24,264 nucleotides of DNA, from contig UREN01000032.1 of NCBI GenBank assembly GCA_900546885.1, forward strand, positions 1-24,264. The letters are read 5' to 3'. Positions 1 through 8,678 of the stretch are shown piece after piece (the stretch's first letter is position 1; each line of letters opens with the position of its first letter). The position numbers and the translations under genes are program-made. A model generated the notes under the pieces. The model was not told the origin of the DNA. It saw only the letters and a program-made list of their open reading frames with translations, and did not search any database. This DNA is from an uncultured Oscillospiraceae bacterium. Its GTDB lineage: Bacteria > Bacillota > Clostridia > Oscillospirales > Ruminococcaceae.

Positions 1-50
1 GGGGCGCTGCGGGCGCCTGCGCGGCGCCGCGCCTGCGCGCGCGGGAAATA
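1..50. other. Noncoding or partial edge segment downstream of yqeK
   Basis: This short stretch follows the yqeK stop codon and is almost pure G and C. It contains a perfect 14-base palindrome (positions 19-32) and an 11-base direct repeat (13-23 and 29-39). In related Firmicutes yqeK is usually followed by a lytR-type gene or rsfS, so this may be the intergenic gap or the very start of that gene. Too little sequence is present to decide, and I see no start codon with a ribosome binding site. Confidence 0.3.
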
Positions 51-680
51 TCAATCTGCCTTGGGGCCTGCCTCAGAGTTTGGCGTTGTTCCACTGGCGT
101 ATCCTCCGTAAAGCTCTGCACGAAGCTGTGCATAGGCCTGCAGAGAGAGCTCGTCCACCGGTTTGCCCGTCTCTTTCAGCCAGCTGATGGACATGCCCAG
201 CGCCTCTACCATGGTTTTATCCAGGTTTTGCAGGGCGTGCTGGCGCAGGGTGGCTGCCTCGGGGTATGTCCGCTCGTAGCTTGCCATATCCGCCAGATAC
301 AGCACTTTGTCCAGCTTGGACATATGAGGCTTGCCGGTGGTATGGCAACGGATGGCAGAGAGGATCTCTTCATCCTCCACGCCGTATTCAGTTTTTGCAA
401 GCACGGCTGCGGCCGCGCCATGCCACACAGGCGGCAGGCGTTTGGCCGCACCCTCGGCTATTATATCATTTTCTGCAATCAACTGCAACATTCTGTCTTT
501 CGGCAGCTCTTTGGCAATGTCGTGCAGCAGGGCCGCCAGCGCCGCTTTTTCCTCGCTTACGCCATTGCGCTCTGCCAGCCGCACGGCCAGCTTTTCCACA
601 TTGCGCGTGTGCTCGTATCGCCGCTGGCTCAGCGTGCGCTTTGCAAGCCGCGCGGCCTCTTTCCGTGTAATCAATGGCAC
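51..680 (-). CDS. yqeK: YqeK-family HD-domain hydrolase (Ap4A hydrolase)
   Basis: This is a 209-residue HD-superfamily metal-dependent phosphohydrolase. The YqeK family cleaves diadenosine tetraphosphate symmetrically to ADP in the cytosol. The metal-binding set is complete: His24, the His53-Asp54 pair (LLHDIAKEL), His84, His110 and Asp128. The length is slightly above the usual 185-200 residues because of a polar C-terminal tail. The start is taken as GTG at 680, four bases after AAGGAGG, which makes it overlap the end of nadD by ten bases. A TTG at 674 with a longer spacer is the alternative start. Following nadD is the standard Firmicutes order. The family assignment is firm; the Ap4A activity is inferred from characterised YqeK proteins. 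Confidence 0.9.
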   Translation of the reverse strand: MPLITRKEAARLAKRTLSQRRYEHTRNVEKLAVRLAERNGVSEEKAALAALLHDIAKELPKDRMLQLIAENDIIAEGAAKRLPPVWHGAAAAVLAKTEYGVEDEEILSAIRCHTTGKPHMSKLDKVLYLADMASYERTYPEAATLRQHALQNLDKTMVEALGMSISWLKETGKPVDELSLQAYAQLRAELYGGYASGTTPNSEAGPKAD

Positions 681-1306
681 CGGGCCTCCTTGTAAGTGGT
701 GTCTGTGCCGCCGCGGTATAACCCCTCGCGCAGAATGATGCGCTGCACTTCGGCCGGCACCAGAGGCGAGATGTCACCGCCGCGCGCTGCCAGCGCGCGC
801 ACCTGCGTGCTGGAGATCTCCAGCACGGTTCCGGGCGCAAACAGAATGTCGGCGCCCTCGGCCGCAAGGGCCTGCGCGGCGGCCGCAAGGGCTGGCTCAT
901 CGCCGTTTTCGCGGCTGTGCACCACCAGCGCTGAAATGCGTAAAATATCGCGCCAGCGCCGCCAGGCGCGGAACGAAAGCAGCATGTCGCTGCCAAGGCA
1001 CAAGTGCAGCCGCGCGCCCGGGTAGGCTTTTTGCAGCATGCACAGCGTGTCCACCGTATAGTTTTTGCCGCCCTGGCCCATTTCCCACAGGCTCACTTCC
1101 ACACAGGGCGAAAGCGCCCGAAAACAGCCGCACATCTCGGCGCGCAGGGCGCCGGGCGTGGCGCTGGCCTGTTTGTGGGGCGGCACACCCGCGGGCATCA
1201 CCAGCGCTCTATTGGGCTGCACGGCGGCAAGGCAGGCCGAAAGCAACGCCATGTGGCCGTTGTGGGGCGGGTCGAACGTGCCGCCGAACAAAAGCAGCTT
1301 TTCCAT
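671..1306 (-). CDS. nadD: Nicotinate-nucleotide adenylyltransferase
   Basis: NadD joins nicotinate mononucleotide and ATP to give deamido-NAD, the shared step of de novo and salvage NAD synthesis. The protein has 211 residues, normal for the family. The nucleotidyltransferase signature GGTFDPPHNGH is at residues 8-18, with both HxGH histidines. The second signature, ISSTQVR, lies near residue 170 and is followed by the typical VxxYI-like end region (ILREGLY). The ATG at 1306 was chosen because AAGGG lies eight bases upstream and the GGTFDP motif then sits at the expected place. A longer frame runs upstream through yhbY but is not conserved in character. The gene begins two bases after the yhbY stop and overlaps yqeK, so the three genes are probably translated together. 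Confidence 0.95.
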   Translation of the reverse strand: MEKLLLFGGTFDPPHNGHMALLSACLAAVQPNRALVMPAGVPPHKQASATPGALRAEMCGCFRALSPCVEVSLWEMGQGGKNYTVDTLCMLQKAYPGARLHLCLGSDMLLSFRAWRRWRDILRISALVVHSRENGDEPALAAAAQALAAEGADILFAPGTVLEISSTQVRALAARGGDISPLVPAEVQRIILREGLYRGGTDTTYKEARCH

Positions 1307-1308
1307 GT

Positions 1309-1608
1309 TCAGCCCTTCAGCAGCGCGGCGTATTGCGAATCTTTTTTCTTCTGCAGGTACAGCACAAACTTCGAGCCAATCACCTGCACACAATCTGCCC
1401 CCGTCTGTTCAGCCAGCGCGTCCGCCGCCTCGCGCGGGGTGTACATGCTGGTTTCCAGCACCTTCATTTTAATCAGTTCACGCGCGGCCAGGCATTCGGC
1501 CGTGCTTTTCACAAGCGCCTGGTCTATCTCGCCCTTGCCCACCTGAAACACCACGGGCAGGGCCTGCGCCTCCTTGCGCAGGATGGCGCGCTGTTTGCTT
1601 GTCAGCAT
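1309..1608 (-). CDS. yhbY: YhbY-type RNA-binding protein (CRM domain)
   Basis: This is a 99-residue single-domain CRS1/YhbY (CRM) protein. The family binds pre-50S ribosomal particles and is thought to help large-subunit assembly. The visible hallmarks are an N-terminal LTSKQRAILRKEA helix, the GKGEI loop at about residues 24-28 and the ARELIKMKVL strand. The C-terminal IGSKFVLYLQKK segment also fits. The ATG at 1608 is preceded by AAGGAG at six bases, which fixes the start; the longer open frame upstream overlaps rdgB and is rejected. In many Firmicutes obgE precedes yhbY; here rdgB does. A four-pair hairpin with a GAAA loop lies just before the ribosome binding site, which may or may not matter. 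Confidence 0.93.
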   Translation of the reverse strand: MLTSKQRAILRKEAQALPVVFQVGKGEIDQALVKSTAECLAARELIKMKVLETSMYTPREAADALAEQTGADCVQVIGSKFVLYLQKKKDSQYAALLKG

Positions 1609-1646
1609 AAATGGCTCCTTTTCCGGCTTTTCAGCCTGTTTTTGGT

Positions 1647-2333
1647 TTATTGTTTCCGCGGGCAGGCGGGGCCGCACACGGCCCCCAGAATGCTTGTATC
1701 CGCCAGAAAGGCGGGCAGCTCCCGCTCCATCAGGGCCAGCGCGCGGGCGCGGTGGCTGATGGCGTCCTTTTCCTGGGCCGAAAGCTGGGCATAGGTGCGC
1801 CGTGCGGCGTTTGCCTCGCACGCCGCGCCCTGGCCCGGCATGCCCACCTCGTCCGGAATGAACAGCGGGTCGTACCCAAAGCCGTTTTCGCCCTTTTCTT
1901 CAAAATCAATGGCACCGGGGCAGTGGCCCACATATACCGCATGGCGGCCGCCCGGCAGCCACACGCACACAGCGCTGGTGAAATGGGCCGTGCGCTGCGC
2001 CGCCGGCACGCCTTGCAGCGCGGCCAGCAGCTTGCGGTTGTTGGCGCCGTCATCGCCATGCACGCCCGCATAGCGCGCCGAATACACCCCCGGCGCGCCG
2101 TCCAGCGCGTCTACGCACAGGCCGGAATCATCTGCAATGGTGGGCTTTTGGCACGCCTCGCAGATGGCCTGGGCCTTGATGGCGGCGTTTTCTTCAAACG
2201 TGGTGCCGGTTTCTTCCGGCTCCAGCAGCACGCCCGCCTCGCGCTGCGAAAGCACGGTGTGGCCCATGCGCACCAGAATGCGGCGCATTTCGGCCAGCTT
2301 GTGGGCGTTGTTGGTGGCTGCGATAAATTCCAT
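1647..2333 (-). CDS. rdgB: dITP/XTP pyrophosphatase (Ham1/RdgB family)
   Basis: RdgB hydrolyses ITP, dITP and XTP to monophosphates and so keeps deaminated purines out of DNA and RNA. The 228-residue protein opens with the family's ATNNAHKLAEM substrate loop at residues 5-15. It then carries TTFEENAAIKA, the ADDSGLCVDAL metal and active-site motif, PGVYSARYAG and, in the second half, GFGYDPLF. It is about 25 residues longer than most relatives; the extra is a low-complexity C-terminus ending in CPRKQ. ATG at 2333 is preferred because GAGGTG lies four bases upstream; a TTG at 2345 would leave no ribosome binding site. It lies 36 bases after ftsY and 38 before yhbY, within the long minus-strand gene string. 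Confidence 0.95.
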   Translation of the reverse strand: MEFIAATNNAHKLAEMRRILVRMGHTVLSQREAGVLLEPEETGTTFEENAAIKAQAICEACQKPTIADDSGLCVDALDGAPGVYSARYAGVHGDDGANNRKLLAALQGVPAAQRTAHFTSAVCVWLPGGRHAVYVGHCPGAIDFEEKGENGFGYDPLFIPDEVGMPGQGAACEANAARRTYAQLSAQEKDAISHRARALALMERELPAFLADTSILGAVCGPACPRKQ

Positions 2334-2369
2334 CTTACACCTCAAATATGAAAATTTCGTTGCGGGACG

Positions 2370-3281
2370 TCAAGTTTCGCGCAAAAACAGCGCGTCCACA
2401 AAGGCCCCGGCGTCAAAGGGCATCAGGTCGTCCATGCCCTCGCCCACGCCCACAAAGCGCACGGGCAGGCCCAGCTTTTCCTTCACGCTGATGGCGGCGC
2501 CGCCCTTGGCCGTGCCGTCCAGCTTGGTGAGCACCACGCCCGTGGCGCCCGCGGCGTCGATGAATTCCTGCGCCTGGCTGATGGCGTTCTGCCCGGTGAT
2601 GGCGTCCAGCACCAAAAGCGTCTCCACGCTGGCGGCCGGGCATGCCTTGCCCACGGCGCGGCTGATTTTGGCAAGCTCGGCCATGAGGTTCTTTTTATTG
2701 TGCAGGCGGCCGGCCGTGTCGCAGATGACAAGGTCTATGCCCTTTGCCGCGGCGGACTGCACGGCGTCGAACACCACGGCGGCGGGGTCGGCCCCCTCCT
2801 GGTGGCGCACCATGGGCACGCCCGCGCGCTGGGCCCACACGCCAAGCTGCTCGGCCGCGGCGGCGCGGAAGGTGTCGCCTGCCGCCAAAAGCACCGTTTT
2901 ACCCGCGTCTTTGTAATAGTGCGCCAGTTTTGCAATGGACGTTGTTTTGCCCACGCCGTTTACGCCAATTACCAGGATGACAGCCGGGTGGCCGGACAGG
3001 TCAAGCTCTTTTTCCGCCTGCATATGCTCTTTCACAATGTCCTTCAAAGCGTCCAGCGCCTCGGCGCCCGTTTTCAGCCGCTGGCTGCGCACACGCGCGC
3101 GCAGCTCGTCCACCAGCTGCACGGCCACGCCCGCGCCGGTGTCGGCCAGAATGAGCTGTTCCTCCAGCTCGTCATACAACTCGTCTGTAATTTCGCCTGC
3201 CGAGACCATATCGGCAATGGTGCCAAAAATGGAATCTCTTGTTTTTTTCAGGCCCTGGCCCAGTTTTTCAAAAAAGCCCAT
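2370..3281 (-). CDS. ftsY: Signal recognition particle receptor FtsY
   Basis: FtsY is the membrane-associated SRP receptor GTPase that docks Ffh-ribosome complexes at the translocon. The 303-residue protein has only the NG core. The four-helix N domain covers residues 1-80, followed by the G domain with the P-loop GVNGVGKTTS (about 103-112) and DTFRAAAAEQL. Further on are DTAGR (about 186), TKLDGTAKGG (about 252) and FVGVGE with the C-terminal DLMPFDAGAFVDALF. The long acidic A domain of E. coli FtsY is absent, which is normal in Firmicutes. A short amphipathic start (MGFFEKLGQGLKK) probably contacts the membrane. The ATG follows AAGGAAAGGA and lies 21 bases after smc, the usual order. Confidence 0.98.
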   Translation of the reverse strand: MGFFEKLGQGLKKTRDSIFGTIADMVSAGEITDELYDELEEQLILADTGAGVAVQLVDELRARVRSQRLKTGAEALDALKDIVKEHMQAEKELDLSGHPAVILVIGVNGVGKTTSIAKLAHYYKDAGKTVLLAAGDTFRAAAAEQLGVWAQRAGVPMVRHQEGADPAAVVFDAVQSAAAKGIDLVICDTAGRLHNKKNLMAELAKISRAVGKACPAASVETLLVLDAITGQNAISQAQEFIDAAGATGVVLTKLDGTAKGGAAISVKEKLGLPVRFVGVGEGMDDLMPFDAGAFVDALFLRET

Positions 3282-3302
3282 CTCGTTCTTCCTTTCCTTG
3301 GT

Positions 3303-6300
3303 TCAGTTCACAAGGCTTGCATCCACATGGTTCACGTCCAGCCGAAGCAGCTTGGAGACGCCGTCCTCCTGCATGGTGACGCCGTACAGCACATCGGCCT
3401 CCTCCATGGTGCCGCGGCGGTGCGTGATGACGATGAACTGGGTGGCGTTGCAGATGCGCCGCAGATACTGCGCAAAGCGGGTGACGTTCACGTCGTCCAG
3501 CGCGGCCTCTATCTCGTCCAGCACGCAGAATGGCGCGGGGTTCACCGCAAGAATGGCAAAATAGATGCTGATGGCCACCAGCGCCTGCTCGCCGCCCGAA
3601 AGCGCCGACAGGTTTTTGATGATTTTGCCCGGCGGCGCCACCTCTATTTCAATGCCGCTCTCCAGCACGTCGGCCTCATCTTCCAGCTTCAGGCTGGCGC
3701 TGCCGCCGCCGAACAGTTCGGCAAAGATGCGCCCGAAATGGCGGTTGATGGCCTCGAAGCTCTGCGTGAACATGCTGCGCATCTCGGCCGCCAGCGAGGT
3801 AATCATCTTTTCCAGCTGGGCCTTGCTCTGTTCCACGTCTTCCACCTGGGCGCGCATATAGTCGTAGCGCGCGCGCACCTCGGCATACTCATCGATGGCG
3901 CCCACATTCACATTGCCCAGCGCGCGTATTTTGGCGCGCACCTCGCCCACATCGCGCCGCAGCTGGGTGACGCTTTCAAACGGCACGCACAGCGCCTCGG
4001 CGTCCGAAAGGGTAAGCTCGTATTCCTCCCAAAGCTTGGCCACCGTTGCATCGTACTCGGCGTCCTTCTGCTCTTTCTGCTCGGCAAGGCGGGCGGCCTC
4101 GCGGCCAAGGGCCTCGCGCTCATCCGTCCATTTGCGCACAAGGGCCGCGTTTTGGGTGGTGGCGCCCTCCTTTTCCAGGCGCTGCTGGGCAAGGGCGCGA
4201 ATTTCCTCCTCGCAGGCGGCAATGGCCTCGCGGCTTTGCTGCGTCTGCGCGCGCACGGCCTGGATGGCCGCGCGGTGTTGTTCGTTCTGCTGTTCCAGCG
4301 CGCGCAAAGACGCCTCAATCTGGCGCGTGCGCTCGTCCCTTTCGCCTGTGCGGCCCCGCAAAGCCTCCAGCGAGGCGGCGTGGGCGTCGGCGTCCTTTTC
4401 CAGGCCCAGCTTATGCAGCTTGCATTCGCTCAGCTCGTCCGCCAGCTTGGTGCGCGCGGCCAAAAAATCGCCGTCGGTGCCAGAGACGCCAGCCAGCTCG
4501 GCCTCCAGAATGCGCGCGTCCTCTTCGGCGCGCTGCATGCTCGCCTGCGCCTCGGCTGCGGCCGCAGTCTGCTGGGCCTGCGTGCGCTGCAGCTCTTCCC
4601 GGCTGCGCTGCAGCGCGCCCAGGTTTTCGCGCGCGGCGGCAAGGGCCGCATCCACGCGCTTTGTCTCCACCTCGCCGCGAATCTTATCGCCCCCGGCGGT
4701 GATGAGTTCGCTTTCCGTCGCTGTAAGCTGCGCCTCCAGCTGCGTCACCTCGGCGGCGGCTGCCTGCGTGCGCTTGGCCGCATCGGCCCGCTGCTGTTCC
4801 AGGCCCGCCAGCTTTTTGCGAAGCTCTTCCAGCTCTTGCCGGCGGCTGAACAGCCCGGCAGAGCGCGACACGCTGCCGCCGGTGAACGAGCCGCCCGCGT
4901 TGATAACCTGGCCGTCCCGCGTGACCACACGGTTGCGGTAGCCCAGCGCGCGCGCCACGCGCGAGGCGGTGTTGATGTCATCCACCACCACAATGCGCCC
5001 CAAAAGGTTTGAGACGATGTTGGCATATTTCGCGTCTGCCTGCACAAGGCCCGAGGCGCAGACGGCGTCCTCTGGCAGGGGGCGGGCGTCAAAGCTGGCA
5101 GGGCGCACGGTGTCCAGCGGAAGGAAGGTGGCCCGCCCGCCTTTTGTCTCTTTCAAATAAGCCATGGCGGCCTTGGCGGCCGTCTCGTTTTCCACCACGA
5201 TGTTCTGCAAAGCAAAGCCCAGCGCCGTCTCGATGGCCGTCTCGTAGCCCGGCCGCACCGTGAGGATGGTGGACACCGGCCCCGTGATGCCGCGCAGGCG
5301 GCGCGCCTCGGCGGCTTTCATTACGCTTTTCACGCTGCTTTGAAAGCCGTCCAGGCTGTGCTCCAGCTCGCGCAGAATGGCTACGCGCCCGCGCGCGGCC
5401 TCTTCGGCGCGCGCGCACGCCTGCTGGGCGGCCTCGGCCTCGGCCAGGGCCTTTTTGCGGCTCTCCAGCTTCAGCGAAAGCCCGGCCTTGATGTTTTCCA
5501 GGCGCGTGGCGGCCGCCGCGGCGTCTGCCAAAAAGGCGTCTGTCTCGCGCTTTTGTTCTTCCAGCCCCGCTATGGCCTGCCGGGCCGCCTCGGCCTCACC
5601 TGCCTGGGCCTCCAGACGCACGGCGGCAGACTGCGCCGCCGCCTGGGCGGCCGCGGCCTCCACCTTCCAATCTGTCGCCTTGGCGGCAAGCGCGGCCAAC
5701 TGCGCTTCCAGCTGGCCGCGCCGTTCGCCCGTGGCGGCGCTTTTTTCCGTCAGCTCGGCCAGCGAAGCCTCCAGCTGGGCAATGCGCCGGGCCGCGGCCT
5801 CGATCTCGGCGCCCAGCGCCTGGCGCTGGGCCTCGTGGGCGGCGCGCTCGGCCTCCAGCGCTTTGGCGCCCTCGCTGCCTGCGCGCAGCTCGTCGCGCAG
5901 GGTATCGGCCGTGGCCTCGTTGTGGCGGATGTCGTTTTCCAGCACGGCAATGCGCGCGTCCGCCCCGGCGGCGGCCTGTTCCAGCGTGCGGATGCCGGCG
6001 TTCTTCTCATCGATGCGGGCAATCAGCGCCTCGATCTCGGCACGGATATCCGCCGTGCCGGCCTCGGCTTCGTCAATGCGCCGCGAGACGTCCGCATAGT
6101 CTGCGTTCGCAATTTCTATTTTGCGCTGCGCCTCGCGCACGGCCTCTTTCGCGCGGTGCACGGTGTCTGTCCACAGTGTCACTTCCAGCCCTTTGCGCCG
6201 CCCGGCCAGCTCTAAGTATTTTTTGGCCTTTTCGCTCTCTTTTTCCAGCGGGCCCACGCGCCCCTCCAGCTCGGCCAGAATGTCGCGCAGGCGCACCAGG

Positions 6301-6863
6301 TTTTCTTCTGCCGAGGCAAGGCGGCGCTCGGCCTCGTTTTTGCGGTAGCGGTATTTGGCAATGCCGCTGGCCTCTTCGAAGATCTCGCGGCGCTCGGCGC
6401 TTTTGGCGCCCACAATCTCTGCAATGCGGCCCTGGCCGATGACGGAATAGCCGTCGCGGCCCAGGCCCGTGTCCAGAAACATCTCGTAGATGTCTTTCAG
6501 GCGCACGTTCTGCCCGTTGACGGTGTATTCGCTTTCGCCCGAACGGTAATACCGGCGGCCCACCACCACCTCGTCCGCGTCCACGTCGATGCCGCGGTCT
6601 GTGTTGTCAATGACAAGGCTCACAGCGGCAAAGCCCATGGGCCCGCGCTGGGCCGAGCCGGAGAAAATGACGTTTTCCATCTTGCCGCCGCCGCGCAGCT
6701 GCTTTGCGCTGGTTTCGCCCATCACCCAGCGGATGGCGTCTGAGATATTCGATTTGCCCGAGCCGTTCGGCCCCACCACTGCGGTGATGCCGCGCTCGAT
6801 TGTGATGCGCGTTTTGTCTGGGAACGATTTGAACCCCTGGATCTCCAGCGCTTTTAAAACCAT
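3303..6863 (-). CDS. smc: Chromosome partition protein Smc
   Basis: Smc is the ATPase core of the bacterial condensin, acting with ScpA and ScpB to organise and separate chromosomes. The 1186-residue protein has the full family architecture and length. An N-terminal ATPase half carries Walker A at residues 31-38 (GPNGSGKS). A long Ala/Glu/Arg-rich coiled coil runs from about 170 to 500. The hinge spans about 505-665 and ends in GGSFTGGS, and a second coiled coil reaches about 1030. The C-terminal half has the ABC signature LSGGEQALVAI near 1090 and Walker B FCVLDEIEAALDD at about 1110-1122. The ATG at 6863 follows AAAGGA at about ten bases. It sits between rnc and ftsY as in most Firmicutes. 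Nothing is missing from the catalytic motifs. Confidence 0.98.
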   Translation of the reverse strand: MVLKALEIQGFKSFPDKTRITIERGITAVVGPNGSGKSNISDAIRWVMGETSAKQLRGGGKMENVIFSGSAQRGPMGFAAVSLVIDNTDRGIDVDADEVVVGRRYYRSGESEYTVNGQNVRLKDIYEMFLDTGLGRDGYSVIGQGRIAEIVGAKSAERREIFEEASGIAKYRYRKNEAERRLASAEENLVRLRDILAELEGRVGPLEKESEKAKKYLELAGRRKGLEVTLWTDTVHRAKEAVREAQRKIEIANADYADVSRRIDEAEAGTADIRAEIEALIARIDEKNAGIRTLEQAAAGADARIAVLENDIRHNEATADTLRDELRAGSEGAKALEAERAAHEAQRQALGAEIEAAARRIAQLEASLAELTEKSAATGERRGQLEAQLAALAAKATDWKVEAAAAQAAAQSAAVRLEAQAGEAEAARQAIAGLEEQKRETDAFLADAAAAATRLENIKAGLSLKLESRKKALAEAEAAQQACARAEEAARGRVAILRELEHSLDGFQSSVKSVMKAAEARRLRGITGPVSTILTVRPGYETAIETALGFALQNIVVENETAAKAAMAYLKETKGGRATFLPLDTVRPASFDARPLPEDAVCASGLVQADAKYANIVSNLLGRIVVVDDINTASRVARALGYRNRVVTRDGQVINAGGSFTGGSVSRSAGLFSRRQELEELRKKLAGLEQQRADAAKRTQAAAAEVTQLEAQLTATESELITAGGDKIRGEVETKRVDAALAAARENLGALQRSREELQRTQAQQTAAAAEAQASMQRAEEDARILEAELAGVSGTDGDFLAARTKLADELSECKLHKLGLEKDADAHAASLEALRGRTGERDERTRQIEASLRALEQQNEQHRAAIQAVRAQTQQSREAIAACEEEIRALAQQRLEKEGATTQNAALVRKWTDEREALGREAARLAEQKEQKDAEYDATVAKLWEEYELTLSDAEALCVPFESVTQLRRDVGEVRAKIRALGNVNVGAIDEYAEVRARYDYMRAQVEDVEQSKAQLEKMITSLAAEMRSMFTQSFEAINRHFGRIFAELFGGGSASLKLEDEADVLESGIEIEVAPPGKIIKNLSALSGGEQALVAISIYFAILAVNPAPFCVLDEIEAALDDVNVTRFAQYLRRICNATQFIVITHRRGTMEEADVLYGVTMQEDGVSKLLRLDVNHVDASLVN

Positions 6864-6909
6864 AGGGGGAATTTCCTTTCCGCGTGTTTTTGCAAAGCGC
6901 GCCGTGCGC

Positions 6910-7581
6910 TCAATAGCCCATCAGCGCCAGCGCCTCTTTGGCAGCGGCCTGTTCGGCCTGCTTTTTGGAATGGCCCTCGCCGCTGCCGATGCAGTTTGAA
7001 TTCAGGTGCACTTCTACCACAAAGTGTTTGTCGTGGTCTGGCCCTGTTTGGCTGGCCACCACATAGCGCAGCCGCTCGGAGGGGTTTTGCTGCACAACCT
7101 CCTGCAGTTTTGTCTTATAATCCTCTTCGGCGCTCTGTTTTGTGAGGGCCGAGGTGACAAAGGGCAGGATGAATGCGCGCGCGGCGTCGATGCCGCCGTC
7201 GAGGTACAGCGCCGCAATGACGGCCTCAAACGCGTCGGATACCACACTGGGCCGCGTGCGCCCGCCGCCCATCTCTTCGCCGTGGCCCAGCCGCAGCCAG
7301 CGGCCCAGGCCTATTTTCTGGGCAAAGGTGAACAGCGCGGCCTCGCACACCAGGCTGGCGCGCATGCGCGTCAAATCGCCCTCCGGCAGGCTGGAATGGG
7401 TAAACAGGTATTCCGCCACCACAATGCTGAGCACCGAATCGCCTAAAAACTCCAGGCGCTCGTTGTGCTTTGTGCCGTGGCGCGCCTCGTTTGCGAACGA
7501 GGTGTGGGTGAGGGCCGTCTCCAGCAGGGCTTTGTCCTGAAAGGTGTGCCCCAGCACGCGCTCCAGCGCTTCATAGTCCAT
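6910..7581 (-). CDS. rnc: Ribonuclease III
   Basis: RNase III cleaves double-stranded RNA, including rRNA precursors, and works as a dimer. The 223-residue protein has the catalytic signature ERLEFLGDS at residues 41-49, including the acidic Glu44 and Asp48. A second acidic region, SDAFEAVIAALYLDGG, lies near 115-130. A double-stranded RNA-binding domain spans about 152-221 (DYKTKLQEVVQ through KKQAEQAAAKEAL). The ATG at 7581 shares one base with the plsX stop codon (TGATG), implying coupled translation. A frame extending further upstream lies inside plsX and is rejected. acpP, which often separates plsX and rnc in Firmicutes, is not present here. Confidence 0.97.
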   Translation of the reverse strand: MDYEALERVLGHTFQDKALLETALTHTSFANEARHGTKHNERLEFLGDSVLSIVVAEYLFTHSSLPEGDLTRMRASLVCEAALFTFAQKIGLGRWLRLGHGEEMGGGRTRPSVVSDAFEAVIAALYLDGGIDAARAFILPFVTSALTKQSAEEDYKTKLQEVVQQNPSERLRYVVASQTGPDHDKHFVVEVHLNSNCIGSGEGHSKKQAEQAAAKEALALMGY

Positions 7582-8597
7582 CAGGCCCGTTCCTCCTCTG
7601 CTTCGCTCAGCGCGCCCAGTTTTGCGCGCATATCCTCTACCACGCCGCTTTCCACACACTGCTTTGCCTGGCGGATGGCGTTCTGGAAGGCGCGCGCCTT
7701 CGACGAGCCGTGTGCCTTGATTACAGGCTTTGACACGCCCAGCATCAGCGCGCCGCCGTGCTCGTCGGCGTCCATTTTCTTTTTAAAATCTTTCATGCCG
7801 TCCCGCACCAGCAGGTAGGCCAGCTTTGTGCCAAGGCTTTTCATAAACACGCCCTTCAGCTGGCCCACCAGCGTCTTGGCAAGGCCCTCGGTAAGCTTCA
7901 GAATGACGTTGCCCGTAAAGCCGTCGCACACCACCACGTCCACAGCGCCCGCGGGCACATCGCGCGGCTCGATATTGCCGGTGAAATTCACCGCCCTGTT
8001 TTCGCGCAGAAGGCGGTGGGCCTCCACATAGACGGGGGTGCCTTTCGTATCTTCGGCGCCGTTGTTCACAAGGCCCACCGTGGGGTTGGGGCGGCCCAGC
8101 ACGTTCTGCGCATAGGCGCTGCCCATCACGGCAAAGGCATTCAGCATTTCGGGGCGGCATTCCACATTCGCGCCCGCGTCCAAAAGCAGGTAGGGCTGCT
8201 GGCCGCCCGGCACCACTACGCCGATGGCCGGGCGCTTGACGCCCTTCAGGCGCTTGACAATAAGCGTGGCGCCCGCCAGCAGCGCGCCAGTGGAACCGGC
8301 CGAGACAAACGCGTCGCCCTTGCCCTCGGCCAGAAGGCGCAGGCCCACCACCATGGAGGAATCTTTTTTATGGCGAATGGCCGCCGTGGGCTCGTCGTGC
8401 ATTGAGATTGCCTCGCTGGCATGCACCACGGTGATGCCCTGCAGCGAGATGCCCCCCTCTTTTGCCGCGGCCTCAATGGCGGCGCTGTCGCCCACCGCCG
8501 TCACTTCAATGCCGTATTCGCGCACAGCGCCGGCGGCGCCGCGCAAAATTTCGCCGGGGGCATTGTCCCCGCCCATTGCGTCGATGATAATGTTCAT
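7581..8597 (-). CDS. plsX: Phosphate acyltransferase PlsX
   Basis: PlsX transfers an acyl group from acyl-ACP to inorganic phosphate, giving the acyl-phosphate used by PlsY in the first step of phosphatidic acid synthesis. It is a peripheral membrane enzyme. The 338-residue length is typical. The N-terminal DAMGGDNAP motif (residues 6-14) is diagnostic, followed by VVHASEAI, the GSTGALLAGA loop and LLDAGAN. The later VVCDGFTGNVILKLTEG stretch and the internal NNGAEDTKGTP also fit the family. The ATG has an ideal AAGGAGG eight bases or so upstream. An 81-base gap separates it from trmFO; no terminator is evident there. rpmF, fapR, fabD, fabG and acpP, its common neighbours, are absent from this locus. 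Confidence 0.97.
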   Translation of the reverse strand: MNIIIDAMGGDNAPGEILRGAAGAVREYGIEVTAVGDSAAIEAAAKEGGISLQGITVVHASEAISMHDEPTAAIRHKKDSSMVVGLRLLAEGKGDAFVSAGSTGALLAGATLIVKRLKGVKRPAIGVVVPGGQQPYLLLDAGANVECRPEMLNAFAVMGSAYAQNVLGRPNPTVGLVNNGAEDTKGTPVYVEAHRLLRENRAVNFTGNIEPRDVPAGAVDVVVCDGFTGNVILKLTEGLAKTLVGQLKGVFMKSLGTKLAYLLVRDGMKDFKKKMDADEHGGALMLGVSKPVIKAHGSSKARAFQNAIRQAKQCVESGVVEDMRAKLGALSEAEEERA

Positions 8598-8678
8598 GGT
8601 AAGGTTCCTCCTTGCTGTGATGGCCCGCTGCGGGGCCGTGATGGCGCGGCGCGCTTTGCGGCCGCAGAAGGGTTTGTA

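Noticed and set aside
2700..5012. A 770-residue open frame on the plus strand opposite smc and ftsY
   Set aside because: It is a shadow of the codon bias of smc. It crosses the smc-ftsY junction and has no family features.
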